A stretch of DNA of 43,701 nt from an uncultured Clostridia bacterium (GCA_904399395.1 CAJFPJ010000076.1:1-43701); one strand, 5' to 3'. Positions 8,427 through 16,895 are shown, numbered from the stretch's first letter. Notes: generated by a model from the letters alone, not told the origin. Translations and numbers: made by a program.

Positions 8427-9008
8427 TTGGAAATCATTGCAAAAGACAAGCATATTCTTATCAGAAAAATGGAGGCCAATGAGGCCGATTTTCACATGTA
8501 TCTTAAGTGGATGACCGACCCGGAAACAATGAAATATTGGGAGGGGATGACCGAACATTTTACCTATTCTCGGGTGATTGAGAATTATTGGGAAAATGTC
8601 AGAGAACAGGTGGAGCAGTGCATCATTGAATATGATCAAGAGCCCATAGGCTTTTGCCAGTACTGCCTCCTTAATGCAGAATATTACGAGGTGCCAGTAC
8701 AACAATATGAAAAATTTGTCAGCCAGACGGACACTGTATACGGCATTGATATTTTTATAGGTGAAGTGCCCTTCAGAAATCGCGGTATAGGCACCGAAAG
8801 TATGACTCTATTGATCAAGGCATTGTTTGAGCATTTTCACGCCGATGTGATACTGATTGATCCCAAGGTACATAACGCAAGGGCAATCCGGTGTTACCAT
8901 AAGTCCGGTTTCGAAGAATATTTTGTCGTGCCCCACAGAGAGCTGCAGGATGGAATTTATCATGATAGCTTAATTATGGGAATACGAAACCCCAAAAACA
9001 ACGCCTAA
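8427..9008 (+). CDS. AAC(6')-like GNAT acetyltransferase
   Basis: About 193 residues. The start is placed at the TTG at 8427, 10-12 nt after a GGGGAGG site; the ATG at 8406 lies ahead of that site and lacks its own. The fold motifs are those of GNAT N-acetyltransferases: an acetyl-CoA loop RNRGIG in a context FIGE..FRNRGIGTES, then LIDPKVHNARAIRCYHKSGF. This block closely resembles the AAC(6') aminoglycoside acetyltransferase group, where FIGE, GIGT, DP.xNxRAIR.Y.KSGF are conserved. The family acetylates the 6'-amino group of kanamycin-type drugs, but chromosomal homologs often have other substrates. Single gene followed by a terminator. Confidence 0.75.
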   Translation: MEIIAKDKHILIRKMEANEADFHMYLKWMTDPETMKYWEGMTEHFTYSRVIENYWENVREQVEQCIIEYDQEPIGFCQYCLLNAEYYEVPVQQYEKFVSQTDTVYGIDIFIGEVPFRNRGIGTESMTLLIKALFEHFHADVILIDPKVHNARAIRCYHKSGFEEYFVVPHRELQDGIYHDSLIMGIRNPKNNA

Positions 9009-9085
9009 ATCATCTCCGAAAGAGCAGTCAAAAATTTTATCGTCTTTTTCGTTTGCTTCTTTGACTAACAAGTTCATATTTCCTT

Positions 9086-9120
9086 AGGATCATTCAAAAA
9101 TGAATGGTCCTTTTCTTTTC
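9086..9120 (+). terminator. Intrinsic terminator after the AAC(6')-like gene
   Basis: AGGATCATTCA (9086-9096) pairs with TGAATGGTCCT (9101-9111), followed by TTTCTTTTC. It closes the acetyltransferase transcript. Confidence 0.75.
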
Positions 9121-9157
9121 CCGCTTGCTATGCTATACTTTGCCCGAGGTGATTGTT

Positions 9158-9640
9158 ATGACGCGATGGATCATCCGCCCCATGCTGCAAAAGGACGCAT
9201 GGGAAATTTCCCGCTGGAAATATGAAGGAATCTATGCCTTTTACAACCACATGGATGAATCGGCTCCGCCTGAATCCCCTGAGGCGTCATTAGAGGATTC
9301 TTTTGTCGTATGCTGTAACGATGGCCAAATTATAGGGCATTTTCATTTCGGGGAGGATGGTCGGATCCCTACAGAAGAAAAGAATGTATATCCACCCGAT
9401 TATCTGGATATAGGGCTCGGCATGCGTCCGGACCTTTGCGGAAAAGGCAACGGTGCGGAATTTGTAAAAATGGGGCTTGCTTTTGCCAAAGAAAAATATG
9501 ATACAAATCGATTCAGGCTTTCAGTGGCAGCCTTTAACGAGCGGGCTATCAAAGTATACGAGCGAAGTGGGTTTGTGAAGAGGCTTCAGGTGACAAACGC
9601 CTATTTCAAAAACCAATTTTATATTATGACAACCGTATAA
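9158..9640 (+). CDS. GNAT family N-acetyltransferase
   Basis: About 160 residues, start ATG at 9158 after GAGGTG. It begins WIIRPMLQKDAWEISRW, a common N-terminal strand-helix of GNAT enzymes. The acetyl-CoA loop is unusual: RPDLCGKGNGAEF replaces the more common RxxGxG/A. The C-terminal element FRLSVAAFNERAIKVYERSGF is the conserved GNAT strand-helix. This layout fits a Rim-like or general small-molecule acetyltransferase. Substrate cannot be assigned. It appears monocistronic; no clear terminator was seen after it. Confidence 0.75.
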   Translation: MTRWIIRPMLQKDAWEISRWKYEGIYAFYNHMDESAPPESPEASLEDSFVVCCNDGQIIGHFHFGEDGRIPTEEKNVYPPDYLDIGLGMRPDLCGKGNGAEFVKMGLAFAKEKYDTNRFRLSVAAFNERAIKVYERSGFVKRLQVTNAYFKNQFYIMTTV

Positions 9641-9784
9641 TCCGAGAATTTACACTTCCGCCGTAAGACCTTTAAAAATATGTCAAATAAAGTTTTTGGC
9701 GGTTCGGGATTACCGGCTTTTCTTCTTAATTCGGACTGGGTATTCTGTTACTATAAAGAAACAAGTTAAAAAGGAGATCTTCTC

Positions 9785-10066
9785 TTGAATAAAAAGATTT
9801 GGAAACGGATCTGTATCAGTTCCGTAATACTCTTGTTGCTGTCTGTTGGAAGTATTATAGGCATGTATGCTAAAGCGATGCTCTCCATACCAAACGAACC
9901 GCAGGTTTCTATTATTGGCGGCGCAGATTATCCAACCGCTGCTTTTGTAATCAATGCCGCGTTGTTTCATTCTCCCCTTTTTTCATTTCTTTTGAGCATT
10001 GGAATCTTGGCACTCCTTGTATGTATCGTTTCAGGTTTTATGCTTATTCGAACGAGTCGTACATGA
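9785..10066 (+). CDS. Small membrane protein with decarboxylase-beta 'IGGAD' motif
   Basis: About 93 residues from a TTG start 8 nt after AAGGAG. Two membrane segments (about 10-33 and 63-88) flank a loop with SIIGGADYPTAAF. The motif IGGADGPT is a hallmark near the start of the beta subunit of sodium-translocating decarboxylases (OadB/GcdB/MmdB). Here the whole protein is only the motif plus two spans, far shorter than the ~370-residue beta subunit, and Gly-Pro has become Tyr-Pro. Such short relatives occur in Firmicutes; their function is unknown. It is unlikely to pump sodium by itself. Confidence 0.65.
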   Translation: MNKKIWKRICISSVILLLLSVGSIIGMYAKAMLSIPNEPQVSIIGGADYPTAAFVINAALFHSPLFSFLLSIGILALLVCIVSGFMLIRTSRT

Positions 10067-10203
10067 ATAGACTTCCAGACTGATCTTTATTTTTGTCAGC
10101 AACCAAAATGAATGCCAAAGCATTTTATTCGTGAAATCCGGTTGCACTCATTTCTTCATTCAGCCTTGGCATATGGTGTTGTTTCAGTTCGTATATCGCT
10201 TAA

Positions 10204-10234
10204 AAATCCCCCACCAAAACTTGTCGGGGGATTT
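10204..10234. terminator. Hairpin between convergent genes
   Basis: AAATCCCCC (10204-10212) pairs with GGGGGATTT (10226-10234). On the minus strand it is followed by TTTTTA, so it probably ends the GNAT transcript that stops at 10276; it may also stop reading from the small membrane gene. Confidence 0.65.
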
Positions 10235-10275
10235 CTGATACATTCAGAGTTTATGATTCAGAAATATGGACCGAT

Positions 10276-10755
10276 TTATAAAAACGTTCCGCATGTATAG
10301 ACTTTAACCGGTCTTCCGTTTTCATAGAGATCCAGGCCTATCTCCCGGCAACCATATTTTTCATAAAAGCCTATATGATCCGATGTAAAATAAGCGGAAT
10401 CGAATCCCTTTCTCCCCAATTCGAACCGGGCTTTGGCCAGAAGCTTCTCTCCAAAACCGTTTCCGCGGAAGCGTTGCGCCACAAAAAGCGGACCTATGCA
10501 GGGAAACAAATCCTTTCTGTGCTGGATATACTCTTTTGGGCTGGTCTGAATCAGACCAGCCGGTTCACCCCCTACCAACAAAAAATATGTGCTAGAAACC
10601 GTATTTTCCTCACTAGAGAAGGAATCCTGCAGCTGTCTTTTTACAAAAGGCAATACAGAAGGCCATTCCATTTCAATCAGGGAAAGAAAAGCAGGTATCA
10701 ATTCCCTTCTTTTATTGGCGGAAAGAATTTCTTTCATTTGGTCTACATTCTTCAT
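10276..10755 (-). CDS. GNAT family N-acetyltransferase behind an attenuator-like leader
   Basis: About 159 residues. GNAT features include the central strand YFLLVGGEPAGLIQT, the acetyl-CoA loop RFRGNGFGEKLL, and the strand-helix AYFTSDHIGFYEKYGC near the C-terminus. The start ATG follows AGGAAGG. A strong terminator lies only about 45 nt upstream of the start on the same strand, and a promoter and short upstream frame precede that terminator, so expression may depend on read-through. Substrate unknown; an antibiotic or a toxic amine is possible given the leader. Confidence 0.75.
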   Translation of the reverse strand: MKNVDQMKEILSANKRRELIPAFLSLIEMEWPSVLPFVKRQLQDSFSSEENTVSSTYFLLVGGEPAGLIQTSPKEYIQHRKDLFPCIGPLFVAQRFRGNGFGEKLLAKARFELGRKGFDSAYFTSDHIGFYEKYGCREIGLDLYENGRPVKVYTCGTFL

Positions 10756-10799
10756 TATATTCTCATACCTTCCTATGATCGCAAATTTGCAAAGAAAAA

Positions 10800-10837
10800 G
10801 AGCCCTCCTGTTTCCACAAACAGAAACGGGAGGGCTC
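10800..10837 (-). terminator. Leader terminator upstream of the GNAT gene
   Basis: On the minus strand GAGCCCTCC-GTTTC pairs with GAAAC-GGAGGGCTC (positions 10823-10837 and 10800-10814), followed by TTTTTCTTT. It lies between the promoter at 11047-11075 and the GNAT start at 10755, with no other gene between, so it is placed as a conditional leader terminator. Confidence 0.75.
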
Positions 10838-10900
10838 CACTCTAACTTCTATGCACTGCATTTCTGAATACTGTCATGAAAAATCCCAGATACCTTTGCA

Positions 10901-10954
10901 CTATAGGATTATCCTAAACAGGTGAAAGCAAATGCGTCCCATTTCTGTCTTCAT
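10901..10954 (-). CDS. Candidate leader peptide (uORF) for the GNAT gene
   Basis: A 17-codon frame, MKTEMGRICFHLFRIIL, starting with ATG at 10954 and ending TAG at 10903-10901. An AAAGGCGG site lies about 8-10 nt before the ATG. The Shine-Dalgarno region and the early codons form a hairpin: GGGTGAAA and AAATG pair with CATTTG and TTTCACC. This resembles leader peptides of ribosome-stalling attenuators that control resistance genes. Function is inferred from the arrangement only. Confidence 0.4.
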   Translation of the reverse strand: MKTEMGRICFHLFRIIL

Positions 10955-11046
10955 TTGATTTCACCCGCCTTTCTGATTTCTTAAATCAAATAGCACCCCG
11001 CCTTCGGATATATAAAGTCTTTTGGCAGGTAAAAATTTTCAAATAA

Positions 11047-11075
11047 AGTATATCACTCCTTCTTTTCAAAGGCAA
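11047..11075 (-). promoter_or_regulatory. SigA-type promoter of the GNAT leader
   Basis: On the minus strand TTGCCT (complement of 11070-11075), a 17-nt spacer, and TATACT (complement of 11047-11052). Transcription would begin near 11040 and run about 240 nt of structured leader before the terminator at 10800-10837. Confidence 0.65.
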
Positions 11076-11199
11076 GACTTTCTAACAGCAAACAAAAACT
11101 GCACAATTTTATAAAATATTTTTTAGTTTTTTCTCTGTTTTTTCCTCTTGCTTTTTACAAATATTCATTTCCCGTTCACAAATATCTCGTATCATAATT

Positions 11200-11226
11200 T
11201 TAGCACTCAAGGAAAAAGAGTGCTAA
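11200..11226 (+). promoter_or_regulatory. CIRCE operator (HrcA site)
   Basis: A perfect CIRCE element: TTAGCACTC (11200-11208), 9-nt spacer, GAGTGCTAA (11218-11226). CIRCE is the binding site of the heat-shock repressor HrcA. It lies 24 nt before the clpB start, with a CATAAT-like -10 just upstream, so HrcA should block clpB transcription outside stress. Confidence 0.95.
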
Positions 11227-11250
11227 AATGTGTTTAGGAGTGTGAGATGT

Positions 11251-13878
11251 ATGAACGCTCAGAAATTCACACAAAAATCCCTGGAGGCGATCCAGGAGGC
11301 CCAGAATATCGCCATTGAAAATAACAATATGCAGATAGAACAGGAGCATCTCGTAGCTGCTCTTCTGGCCCAGGAAAATGGGCTGATCCCCCATATGCTC
11401 AAAAAGATGGGAGTGGATCCCGCTGCTTTGCAAGCTGAAATCCAGCGGAAAGTCAATGCTATCCCCGCCGTTACAGGGCCGGGGCGTGAGGTCGGAAAAA
11501 TTTACGTTTCTCCCGATGTGGACGCCGCTCTCACGGAAGCCGAAAACGAAGCTCAGCGCATGAAGGATGAGTATGTGAGCGTAGAGCATATTTTCTTGGC
11601 TATCCTCTCCAAACCCAACAGCGGGCTGCGTTCGGTATTTTCCACCTTCCATATCGAGAAAAACGCTTTTCTCTCCGCACTTTCTTCCGTAAGAGGAAAT
11701 ACCAGAGTCACCAGCGACAACCCGGAGGAAACCTACGACGCCCTCTCCAAATACGGGCAGGATCTGGTAGAATTGGCCCGGAACCATAAACTGGATCCGG
11801 TTATCGGCAGGGATTCGGAAATCCGGAACGTAATCCGAATTCTCTCCCGAAAGACCAAAAACAATCCTGTTCTGATCGGTGAACCCGGCGTAGGCAAAAC
11901 AGCTATTGCAGAAGGACTTGCTCTGCGTATCGTCCGAGGAGATGTCCCCAACAATCTGAAAGACAGAAAACTCTTTTCTCTGGACATGGGCGCCCTGATC
12001 GCCGGGGCAAAATTCCGCGGTGAATTTGAGGAGCGGCTGAAGGCCGTGCTGAATGAAATCAAAAAGTCTGAGGGCAAAATCATCCTTTTCATCGACGAGC
12101 TCCATACCATTGTGGGGGCAGGCAAAACAGAAGGGAGCATGGATGCCGGCAATCTGTTGAAGCCTATGCTTGCAAGAGGTGAGCTCCACTGCATAGGCGC
12201 TACTACATTGAACGAATATCACCAGTATATTGAAAAGGATCCTGCCTTAGAGCGGCGTTTCCAGCCCGTGATGGTGGAAGAACCTTCTGTCGTGGACACT
12301 ATCTCCATTCTGAGAGGGCTGAAAGAGCGTTACGAGGTCTTCCATGGGGTCAAAATCCAGGATCAGGCCCTGATTGCTGCAGCAACCCTCAGCAATCGTT
12401 ATATTTCAGACCGCTTTCTCCCGGATAAGGCTATCGATCTGGTGGACGAGGCCTGCGCCATGGTACGCACTGAAATAGACTCCATGCCCACAGAGCTGGA
12501 TGAAATTTCCAGGAAAATCATGCAATATGAAATCGAAGAAGCCGCCCTGAAGAAGGAAAGCGACCAGATTTCCAAAGAGCATCTGGAAGAGCTGCAGAAA
12601 GGGCTGGCGGATCTGAGAGCCAAGTTCAAAGAAATGAAGGCCCAGTGGGAAAACGAGAAAAACGCTATTGAAAAGGTGCAGAATCTCCGCAGCCAGATTG
12701 AGCAGACCAACGCAGAAATCGAAAAGGCAGAACGGAACTACGACCTGAATAAGGCTGCAGAGTTGAAATACGGTAAGCTTCCCGCTCTAACGAAGGAACT
12801 GCAGGAAGAGGAAAAAATCGCCGAAGAGGGCCAACAGAAAGGCACTCTCCTCCGGGACCGGGTCACCGATGAAGAAATCGCACGCATCATCGGCCGCTGG
12901 ACCGGAATTCCCGTAAGCCGCCTGATGGAGGGCGAGCGGGATAAGCTTCTGCGGCTGGACAGCACTCTCCACGAACGGGTAATCGGCCAGGACGAGGCCG
13001 TCCAAAAGGTGTCGGACGCTATTCTTCGTTCCAGGGCCGGCATACAGGATCCCGACAGGCCCATAGGTTCCTTTATGTTCCTGGGTCCCACCGGCGTGGG
13101 CAAAACGGAGCTTGCAAAAGCTCTTGCCCAGGCTTTGTTTGACGATGAAAAGAATATGGTGCGCATCGACATGACAGAATATATGGAAAAATTCTCTGTA
13201 TCCCGTCTGATCGGAGCACCTCCCGGATATGTGGGGTATGAGGAGGGCGGCCAGCTGACAGAAGCCGTGCGTCGCCATCCCTACAGTGTAGTGCTCTTCG
13301 ACGAGGTGGAGAAGGCTCATCCGGATGTATTCAATGTGCTTCTGCAGGTTCTGGATGACGGCCGAATCACCGATTCCCAGGGCAGAACGGTGGATTTCAA
13401 GAACACCATCATCATCATGACTTCCAACCTGGGTTCCCAGTACATTTTAGAGGGGATCAACGACAAGGGTGAGATCAGTGAAGAGGCACGTTCAGAGGTA
13501 AACACTCTGCTCCGACAGCAGTTCCGCCCTGAATTCTTAAACCGCTTGGATGAGATCGTATTCTACAAACCTCTCCAGAAAAACGAAATCTTCAGGATTC
13601 TGGATCTGCTTTTGAAGGATTTGGAAAGCCGTCTGGAAGATAAACAGTTGACTATTTCTCTGACAGATAGCGCCAAGAGCTGGGTGGTGGAAAACGGATT
13701 TGATCCCGTCTACGGTGCCCGTCCCTTGAAGAGATTCCTCCAGAGCAGCGTGGAGACCCAAGTGGCCCGTCTGATTATCGAAAAGGATCCCGCTCCCCGT
13801 TCCCACCTTCTTGTGGATTGTGAAGACGATCGTCTTGTAATTCATATCCAGGAGCACACGAAAGCTCTTCACGAATGA
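11251..13878 (+). CDS. clpB: ATP-dependent disaggregase ClpB
   Basis: About 875 residues, full length for ClpB. Domains in order: Clp N-domain (about 1-145), AAA-1 with Walker A GEPGVGKT (about 210-217), the coiled-coil middle domain (about 400-520) that docks DnaK, AAA-2 with GPTGVGKT (about 612-619), and the C-terminal D2-small domain. It has the ClpB middle domain and lacks a ClpP-binding loop, so it is a disaggregase rather than a protease partner. With DnaK/DnaJ/GrpE it rescues aggregated proteins in the cytoplasm. The ATG at 11251 follows AGGAG; an upstream in-frame GTG is less likely. Controlled by CIRCE; terminated just after the gene. Confidence 0.97.
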   Translation: MNAQKFTQKSLEAIQEAQNIAIENNNMQIEQEHLVAALLAQENGLIPHMLKKMGVDPAALQAEIQRKVNAIPAVTGPGREVGKIYVSPDVDAALTEAENEAQRMKDEYVSVEHIFLAILSKPNSGLRSVFSTFHIEKNAFLSALSSVRGNTRVTSDNPEETYDALSKYGQDLVELARNHKLDPVIGRDSEIRNVIRILSRKTKNNPVLIGEPGVGKTAIAEGLALRIVRGDVPNNLKDRKLFSLDMGALIAGAKFRGEFEERLKAVLNEIKKSEGKIILFIDELHTIVGAGKTEGSMDAGNLLKPMLARGELHCIGATTLNEYHQYIEKDPALERRFQPVMVEEPSVVDTISILRGLKERYEVFHGVKIQDQALIAAATLSNRYISDRFLPDKAIDLVDEACAMVRTEIDSMPTELDEISRKIMQYEIEEAALKKESDQISKEHLEELQKGLADLRAKFKEMKAQWENEKNAIEKVQNLRSQIEQTNAEIEKAERNYDLNKAAELKYGKLPALTKELQEEEKIAEEGQQKGTLLRDRVTDEEIARIIGRWTGIPVSRLMEGERDKLLRLDSTLHERVIGQDEAVQKVSDAILRSRAGIQDPDRPIGSFMFLGPTGVGKTELAKALAQALFDDEKNMVRIDMTEYMEKFSVSRLIGAPPGYVGYEEGGQLTEAVRRHPYSVVLFDEVEKAHPDVFNVLLQVLDDGRITDSQGRTVDFKNTIIIMTSNLGSQYILEGINDKGEISEEARSEVNTLLRQQFRPEFLNRLDEIVFYKPLQKNEIFRILDLLLKDLESRLEDKQLTISLTDSAKSWVVENGFDPVYGARPLKRFLQSSVETQVARLIIEKDPAPRSHLLVDCEDDRLVIHIQEHTKALHE

Positions 13879-13904
13879 TTCCAGCATATCTGACCGCAAA
13901 AGGC

Positions 13905-13949
13905 AAAAGAACCTTTTGGATGCTGCCGTGCATCCGAAAGGTTCTTTTT
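13905..13949 (+). terminator. Intrinsic terminator after clpB
   Basis: AAAAGAACCTTTTGGATGC (13905-13923) pairs with GCATCCGAAAGGTTCTTTTT (13930-13949), ending in a T-run. Strong and directly downstream of the clpB stop. Confidence 0.9.
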
Positions 13950-13999
13950 ATGCCAGTTTCCCAATTTTGCTGGGCTATGTGAGCCGCTCTCACAAACTC

Positions 14000-14028
14000 T
14001 TTACAAAAAAACAAGAAACCGGTATACT
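14000..14028 (+). promoter_or_regulatory. SigA-type promoter
   Basis: TTTACA (14000-14005), 17-nt spacer, TATACT (14023-14028). It fits a promoter for the PNPOx-like gene starting at 14165, leaving a 5' leader of roughly 130 nt in which I see no further signal. Confidence 0.6.
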
Positions 14029-14164
14029 GATTTTTAAGTGACAGACTGATGTCTTATATTTTTCAGTATATACCTGTTTATCATCTTGCTCGGCCGCCCC
14101 TCCTTATGAGCGCCGGTCATTTCCATGTGTTCTATGCATTTCTACACTTTGAGGAGGTATAAGT

Positions 14165-14608
14165 ATGGGAGAACAGCTGACAGATACTACGCGTTTTCTG
14201 ATGAAAGAACGCTTTGGAAAGGATTCCATTCTTTCTCTGGCCACATGTGTGGAAGGAGTTCCGTATGTACGCACGGTGAACGGATATTATGAAGACGGAG
14301 CGTTCTATATAATCACCTATGGCCTTTCCAATAAAATGAAGCAGCTGGAAAAAAATCCGCTGTTAGCTGTTTCCGGGGAGTGGTTCACAGCTCACGGAAT
14401 TGGAGAAAACCTGGGATATATATACAGCGAAAGCAATCTGCCCATAGCGGAAAAATTGAAAAGGGCTTTTGCTTCTTGGTATGACAATGGTCATAACGAT
14501 TACAACGACCGTAACACCTGCATTCTGCGTATCCGTCTGACGGACGGAACTCTCTTTTCACATGGAACCAGATACGACATTGACTTCAAAAACAGCCAGT
14601 GCCCATAA
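14165..14608 (+). CDS. Pyridoxamine 5'-phosphate oxidase-like flavoprotein
   Basis: About 147 residues with the split beta-barrel pattern of the PNPOx-like family: SILSLATCVEGVPYVRTVNGYYEDGAFYIITYGLSNKMKQLEKNPLLAVSG in short pieces matches strand order (nucleophile-free, FMN-binding barrel with a 'K..QL..NP' motif after the third strand). Such proteins bind FMN or F420 and often reduce or sense small molecules; the exact reaction is unknown. Start ATG follows GAGGAGG by 8 nt. Downstream, an acetyltransferase starts 58 nt after the stop and is likely co-transcribed. Resistance or detoxification roles are possible for both. Confidence 0.8.
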   Translation: MGEQLTDTTRFLMKERFGKDSILSLATCVEGVPYVRTVNGYYEDGAFYIITYGLSNKMKQLEKNPLLAVSGEWFTAHGIGENLGYIYSESNLPIAEKLKRAFASWYDNGHNDYNDRNTCILRIRLTDGTLFSHGTRYDIDFKNSQCP

Positions 14609-14666
14609 AAATCGGTTTTCATTGTTCTTGAGCATATTCAGGCTCATTTTATGGGGAGGAATACAC

Positions 14667-15104
14667 ATGTTCCTACGAAAAGCAGAGCAAAAGGATAAAA
14701 ACACAATAGGGTCGCTCGCGCTCCTTCTATGGCCCGGTCATGCAGTGGAAGAACTGCGAGAAGAGATAGCAGAGATCCTCAAAAGCAAGGAGGCAGTCTT
14801 TTTTCTGGCCTTTGAAGGAGAAGAGGCTATTGGATTTTCTCAATGCCAACTGCGCCATGACTATGTAGAAGGGACAAACAGCTCCCCTGTGGGCTATTTG
14901 GAAGGAATTTTTGTGAAAGAGCGCTTCAGGAAGCGTGGAATCGCCGGAGCGCTTCTGTTACAGTGCCAGAACTGGGCCAAAGAGAAGGGCTGCACGGAGT
15001 TTGCCAGCGACTGTGAACTTCATAACGAAGCGAGTCGTTCCTTTCATCTCCATCACGGTTTTCAGGAAGCTAACCGCATTATCTGTTTTACAAAGCCTCT
15101 CTGA
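14667..15104 (+). CDS. AAC(6')-type aminoglycoside acetyltransferase-like GNAT
   Basis: About 145 residues, the usual length of the small chromosomal AAC(6') enzymes. Features: VGYLEGIFVKERFRKRGIAGALL (acetyl-CoA loop), then CTEFASDCELHNEASRSFHLHHGFQEANRIICFTK split into the FASD strand and the HxxxGFxE helix-turn, both diagnostic of the AAC(6')-Ig/Ii branch. The start is at 14667 after GGGGAGG; a longer frame from 14562 overlaps the previous gene and is not used. The enzyme would acetylate the 6'-amine of aminoglycosides or a housekeeping amine. Phenotypic resistance cannot be concluded from sequence. Confidence 0.75.
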   Translation: MFLRKAEQKDKNTIGSLALLLWPGHAVEELREEIAEILKSKEAVFFLAFEGEEAIGFSQCQLRHDYVEGTNSSPVGYLEGIFVKERFRKRGIAGALLLQCQNWAKEKGCTEFASDCELHNEASRSFHLHHGFQEANRIICFTKPL

Positions 15105-15122
15105 AAATTCAGACTCACGCAG

Positions 15123-15159
15123 AAGCCTCTGAAGCTCATTTCATTCTAAAAGGAGGCTT
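15123..15159 (+). promoter_or_regulatory. Hairpin occluding the dinB Shine-Dalgarno site
   Basis: AAGCCTC (15123-15129) can pair with GAGGCTT (15153-15159), which includes the AGGAGG ribosome-binding site of the polymerase gene (start 15163). A second AAGCCTCT copy lies near 15093-15100. This could limit translation or act as a read-through stem. Suggestive only. Confidence 0.3.
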
Positions 15160-15162
15160 TGT

Positions 15163-16455
15163 ATGGAAGAGATTCATTCTTTGGAACACTCTCGAGATAG
15201 GACTATCCTTCACTGCGACTGCAACGGTTTTTATGCCTCTGTGGAATGCCTCCTTCACCCGGAATTCAGAAACGTGCCCATGGCTGTCTGCGGGGATCCA
15301 GAAAGCCGCCACGGTATTATTCTGGCGAAAAACGAGCTTGCAAAACAATACGATATCCGCACTGCCGAAACCATCTGGCAGGCGAAACAAAAATGCCCGA
15401 ATCTGGTGCTGGCACGGCCCCACCACGGGGAGTATGCAAAATACTCCAGGATTGTAAATCAAATCTATCTGCGGTATACCGACCAGGTGGAGCCCTTCGG
15501 CATCGATGAAAGCTGGCTGGACGTCACCGGAAGCCGGCTCCTTTTCGGCAGCGGCGAAAAAATTGCAGATGAGCTTCGGGAAACAGTCCGGCGGGAAACA
15601 GGGCTTACCATTTCCGTGGGTGTATCCTTCAACAAAATCTTTGCCAAGCTAGGAAGCGATTATAAAAAGCCCGATGCAACCACCGTTATTTCCCGGGAAA
15701 ACTACAAAGATATTGTCTTTCCCCTGCCAGCGGATTCCCTCTTGTATGTGGGGAAAAGTGCGCGAGCCGTGCTCAAAAAGCTGCGTATCCGCACCATTGG
15801 GGAACTGGCTGCATCCAACCGTGAAGTGCTTTGGCGCCATCTCGGCAAAATGGGAGCAGAACTCTGGGATTATGCCAATGGGCTGGACAGAAGCCCCGTC
15901 CGTTGCTATTATGATCCAAGAGAGATTAAATCCGTGGGAAACGGTATGACTTTCCGGCGAAACCTGGCCGGAGAGGAGGATATCCGCGTGGGAATTCTGA
16001 CTCTTGCGGATTCTGTGGCGGCCCGCATGCGCCGGCATAAATTGAAGTGCACCACCGTGCAGGTCACAATTCGGAATCCCAGCTTTCACACCATCACCCG
16101 GCAGAAAAAACTCCCTTTCCCCACCCATCTGGCTAAAGACCTCGCGGAAGCTTCTATGGAATTGATCGCTGCTTCCTGGAAAATGGAAGCCCCCATTCGC
16201 ATGCTCACCATCACCGGATCCGGCCTTGTGTCTGAAGATTTTTCAGGGGAACAGATCAGCTTGTTTGAAGAGGATCAGCCGGAAGACTCCACTCGCCAGG
16301 AGCAGCTGGAAAACACCCTGGATGCCATTCGGGGAAAATATGGAAAAAGCGCTTTGACATTCGGGGCCATCCTGCACAATGATCTGGGGATAGACACCCT
16401 CCCCAGGAAAACAGATACCGATCTTTCGGAAGAAAAAACAAATATACATGAATAA
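15163..16455 (+). CDS. dinB: Y-family DNA polymerase (Pol IV type)
   Basis: About 430 residues. The palm carries HCDCNGFYASVE with catalytic Asp19 and the FGIDESWLD motif with Asp115-Glu116. The little-finger domain follows at about 240-350. Near the C-terminus QISLF (from about residue 364) fits a sliding-clamp binding motif. Y-family enzymes bypass DNA lesions with low fidelity and are usually induced on DNA damage. Start ATG follows AGGAGG. The gene is about 60 nt from the acetyltransferase upstream and 37 nt from the Dabb gene downstream. No LexA box was recognised. It belongs to the Firmicutes DinB/UvrX group; finer assignment needs phylogeny. Confidence 0.9.
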   Translation: MEEIHSLEHSRDRTILHCDCNGFYASVECLLHPEFRNVPMAVCGDPESRHGIILAKNELAKQYDIRTAETIWQAKQKCPNLVLARPHHGEYAKYSRIVNQIYLRYTDQVEPFGIDESWLDVTGSRLLFGSGEKIADELRETVRRETGLTISVGVSFNKIFAKLGSDYKKPDATTVISRENYKDIVFPLPADSLLYVGKSARAVLKKLRIRTIGELAASNREVLWRHLGKMGAELWDYANGLDRSPVRCYYDPREIKSVGNGMTFRRNLAGEEDIRVGILTLADSVAARMRRHKLKCTTVQVTIRNPSFHTITRQKKLPFPTHLAKDLAEASMELIAASWKMEAPIRMLTITGSGLVSEDFSGEQISLFEEDQPEDSTRQEQLENTLDAIRGKYGKSALTFGAILHNDLGIDTLPRKTDTDLSEEKTNIHE

Positions 16456-16492
16456 AAATTGGCGCAGAACTGCGCGGAAAGGAAAATCTCAC

Positions 16493-16789
16493 ATGGTAAA
16501 GCATATTGTATTCTGGAAGTTGAATGAAGAGGCAAAGAAAAATAACCCCCAGGGGCTGATAGAGGATCTTCGGGGCCGCTTCAAAGCTCTTGTAGGCCTT
16601 GTGGAAGGCCTTTCCTCCATAGAACTGGGAGCCAACTATAACGGCAATGAGTTTGATGTGGCTCTTGTGTGCGAATTTACATCGAGGGAAGCAGAAGCTG
16701 CCTATCAGAATCACCCGGCTCATCTGGCCATAAAAGAGCGGGTGCATCAGGCCGTCTGCGGCAGGGCCTGTGTGGATTACGAATATTAA
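16493..16789 (+). CDS. Dabb-family stress-response A/B barrel protein
   Basis: About 98 residues. It opens MVKHIVFWKLNEEAK, the typical start of the Dabb (dimeric alpha-beta barrel) family, and has the central DVALVCEF strand and YQNHPAHLAIKERV helix. The related plant and bacterial proteins form dimers of ferredoxin-like fold and are linked to stress; no catalytic role is known for most. The start at 16493 has AAGGA upstream; a longer frame overlaps the polymerase gene and is rejected. A terminator follows at 16847-16895. Confidence 0.85.
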   Translation: MVKHIVFWKLNEEAKKNNPQGLIEDLRGRFKALVGLVEGLSSIELGANYNGNEFDVALVCEFTSREAEAAYQNHPAHLAIKERVHQAVCGRACVDYEY

Positions 16790-16846
16790 ATCTGCTGCAA
16801 AAATAGAAAATCAGGCTTTTTAATTTCCATAATAACCGATGCCCAA

Positions 16847-16895
16847 GGCAGCCGAGAGGGAGTTTTTCTCTTCCTTCCGGCTGCCGTTTATTTTT
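16847..16895 (+). terminator. Intrinsic terminator after the Dabb gene
   Basis: GGCAGCCG (16847-16854) pairs with CGGCTGCC (16878-16885), with an inner GAGAGGGAG/CTCTTCCTTC pairing, followed by GTTTATTTTT. It separates the dinB-Dabb unit from feoAB. Confidence 0.85.

Noticed and set aside
10840-11040. 6S RNA or T-box in the GNAT leader
   Set aside because: No long closing stem with central bubble and no T-box core; the uORF plus hairpin explanation fits better.
11200-12222. Long open frame on the minus strand inside clpB
   Set aside because: It is antisense to a strongly conserved AAA+ gene whose codon bias opens the opposite strand; no Shine-Dalgarno site and no recognisable domain.
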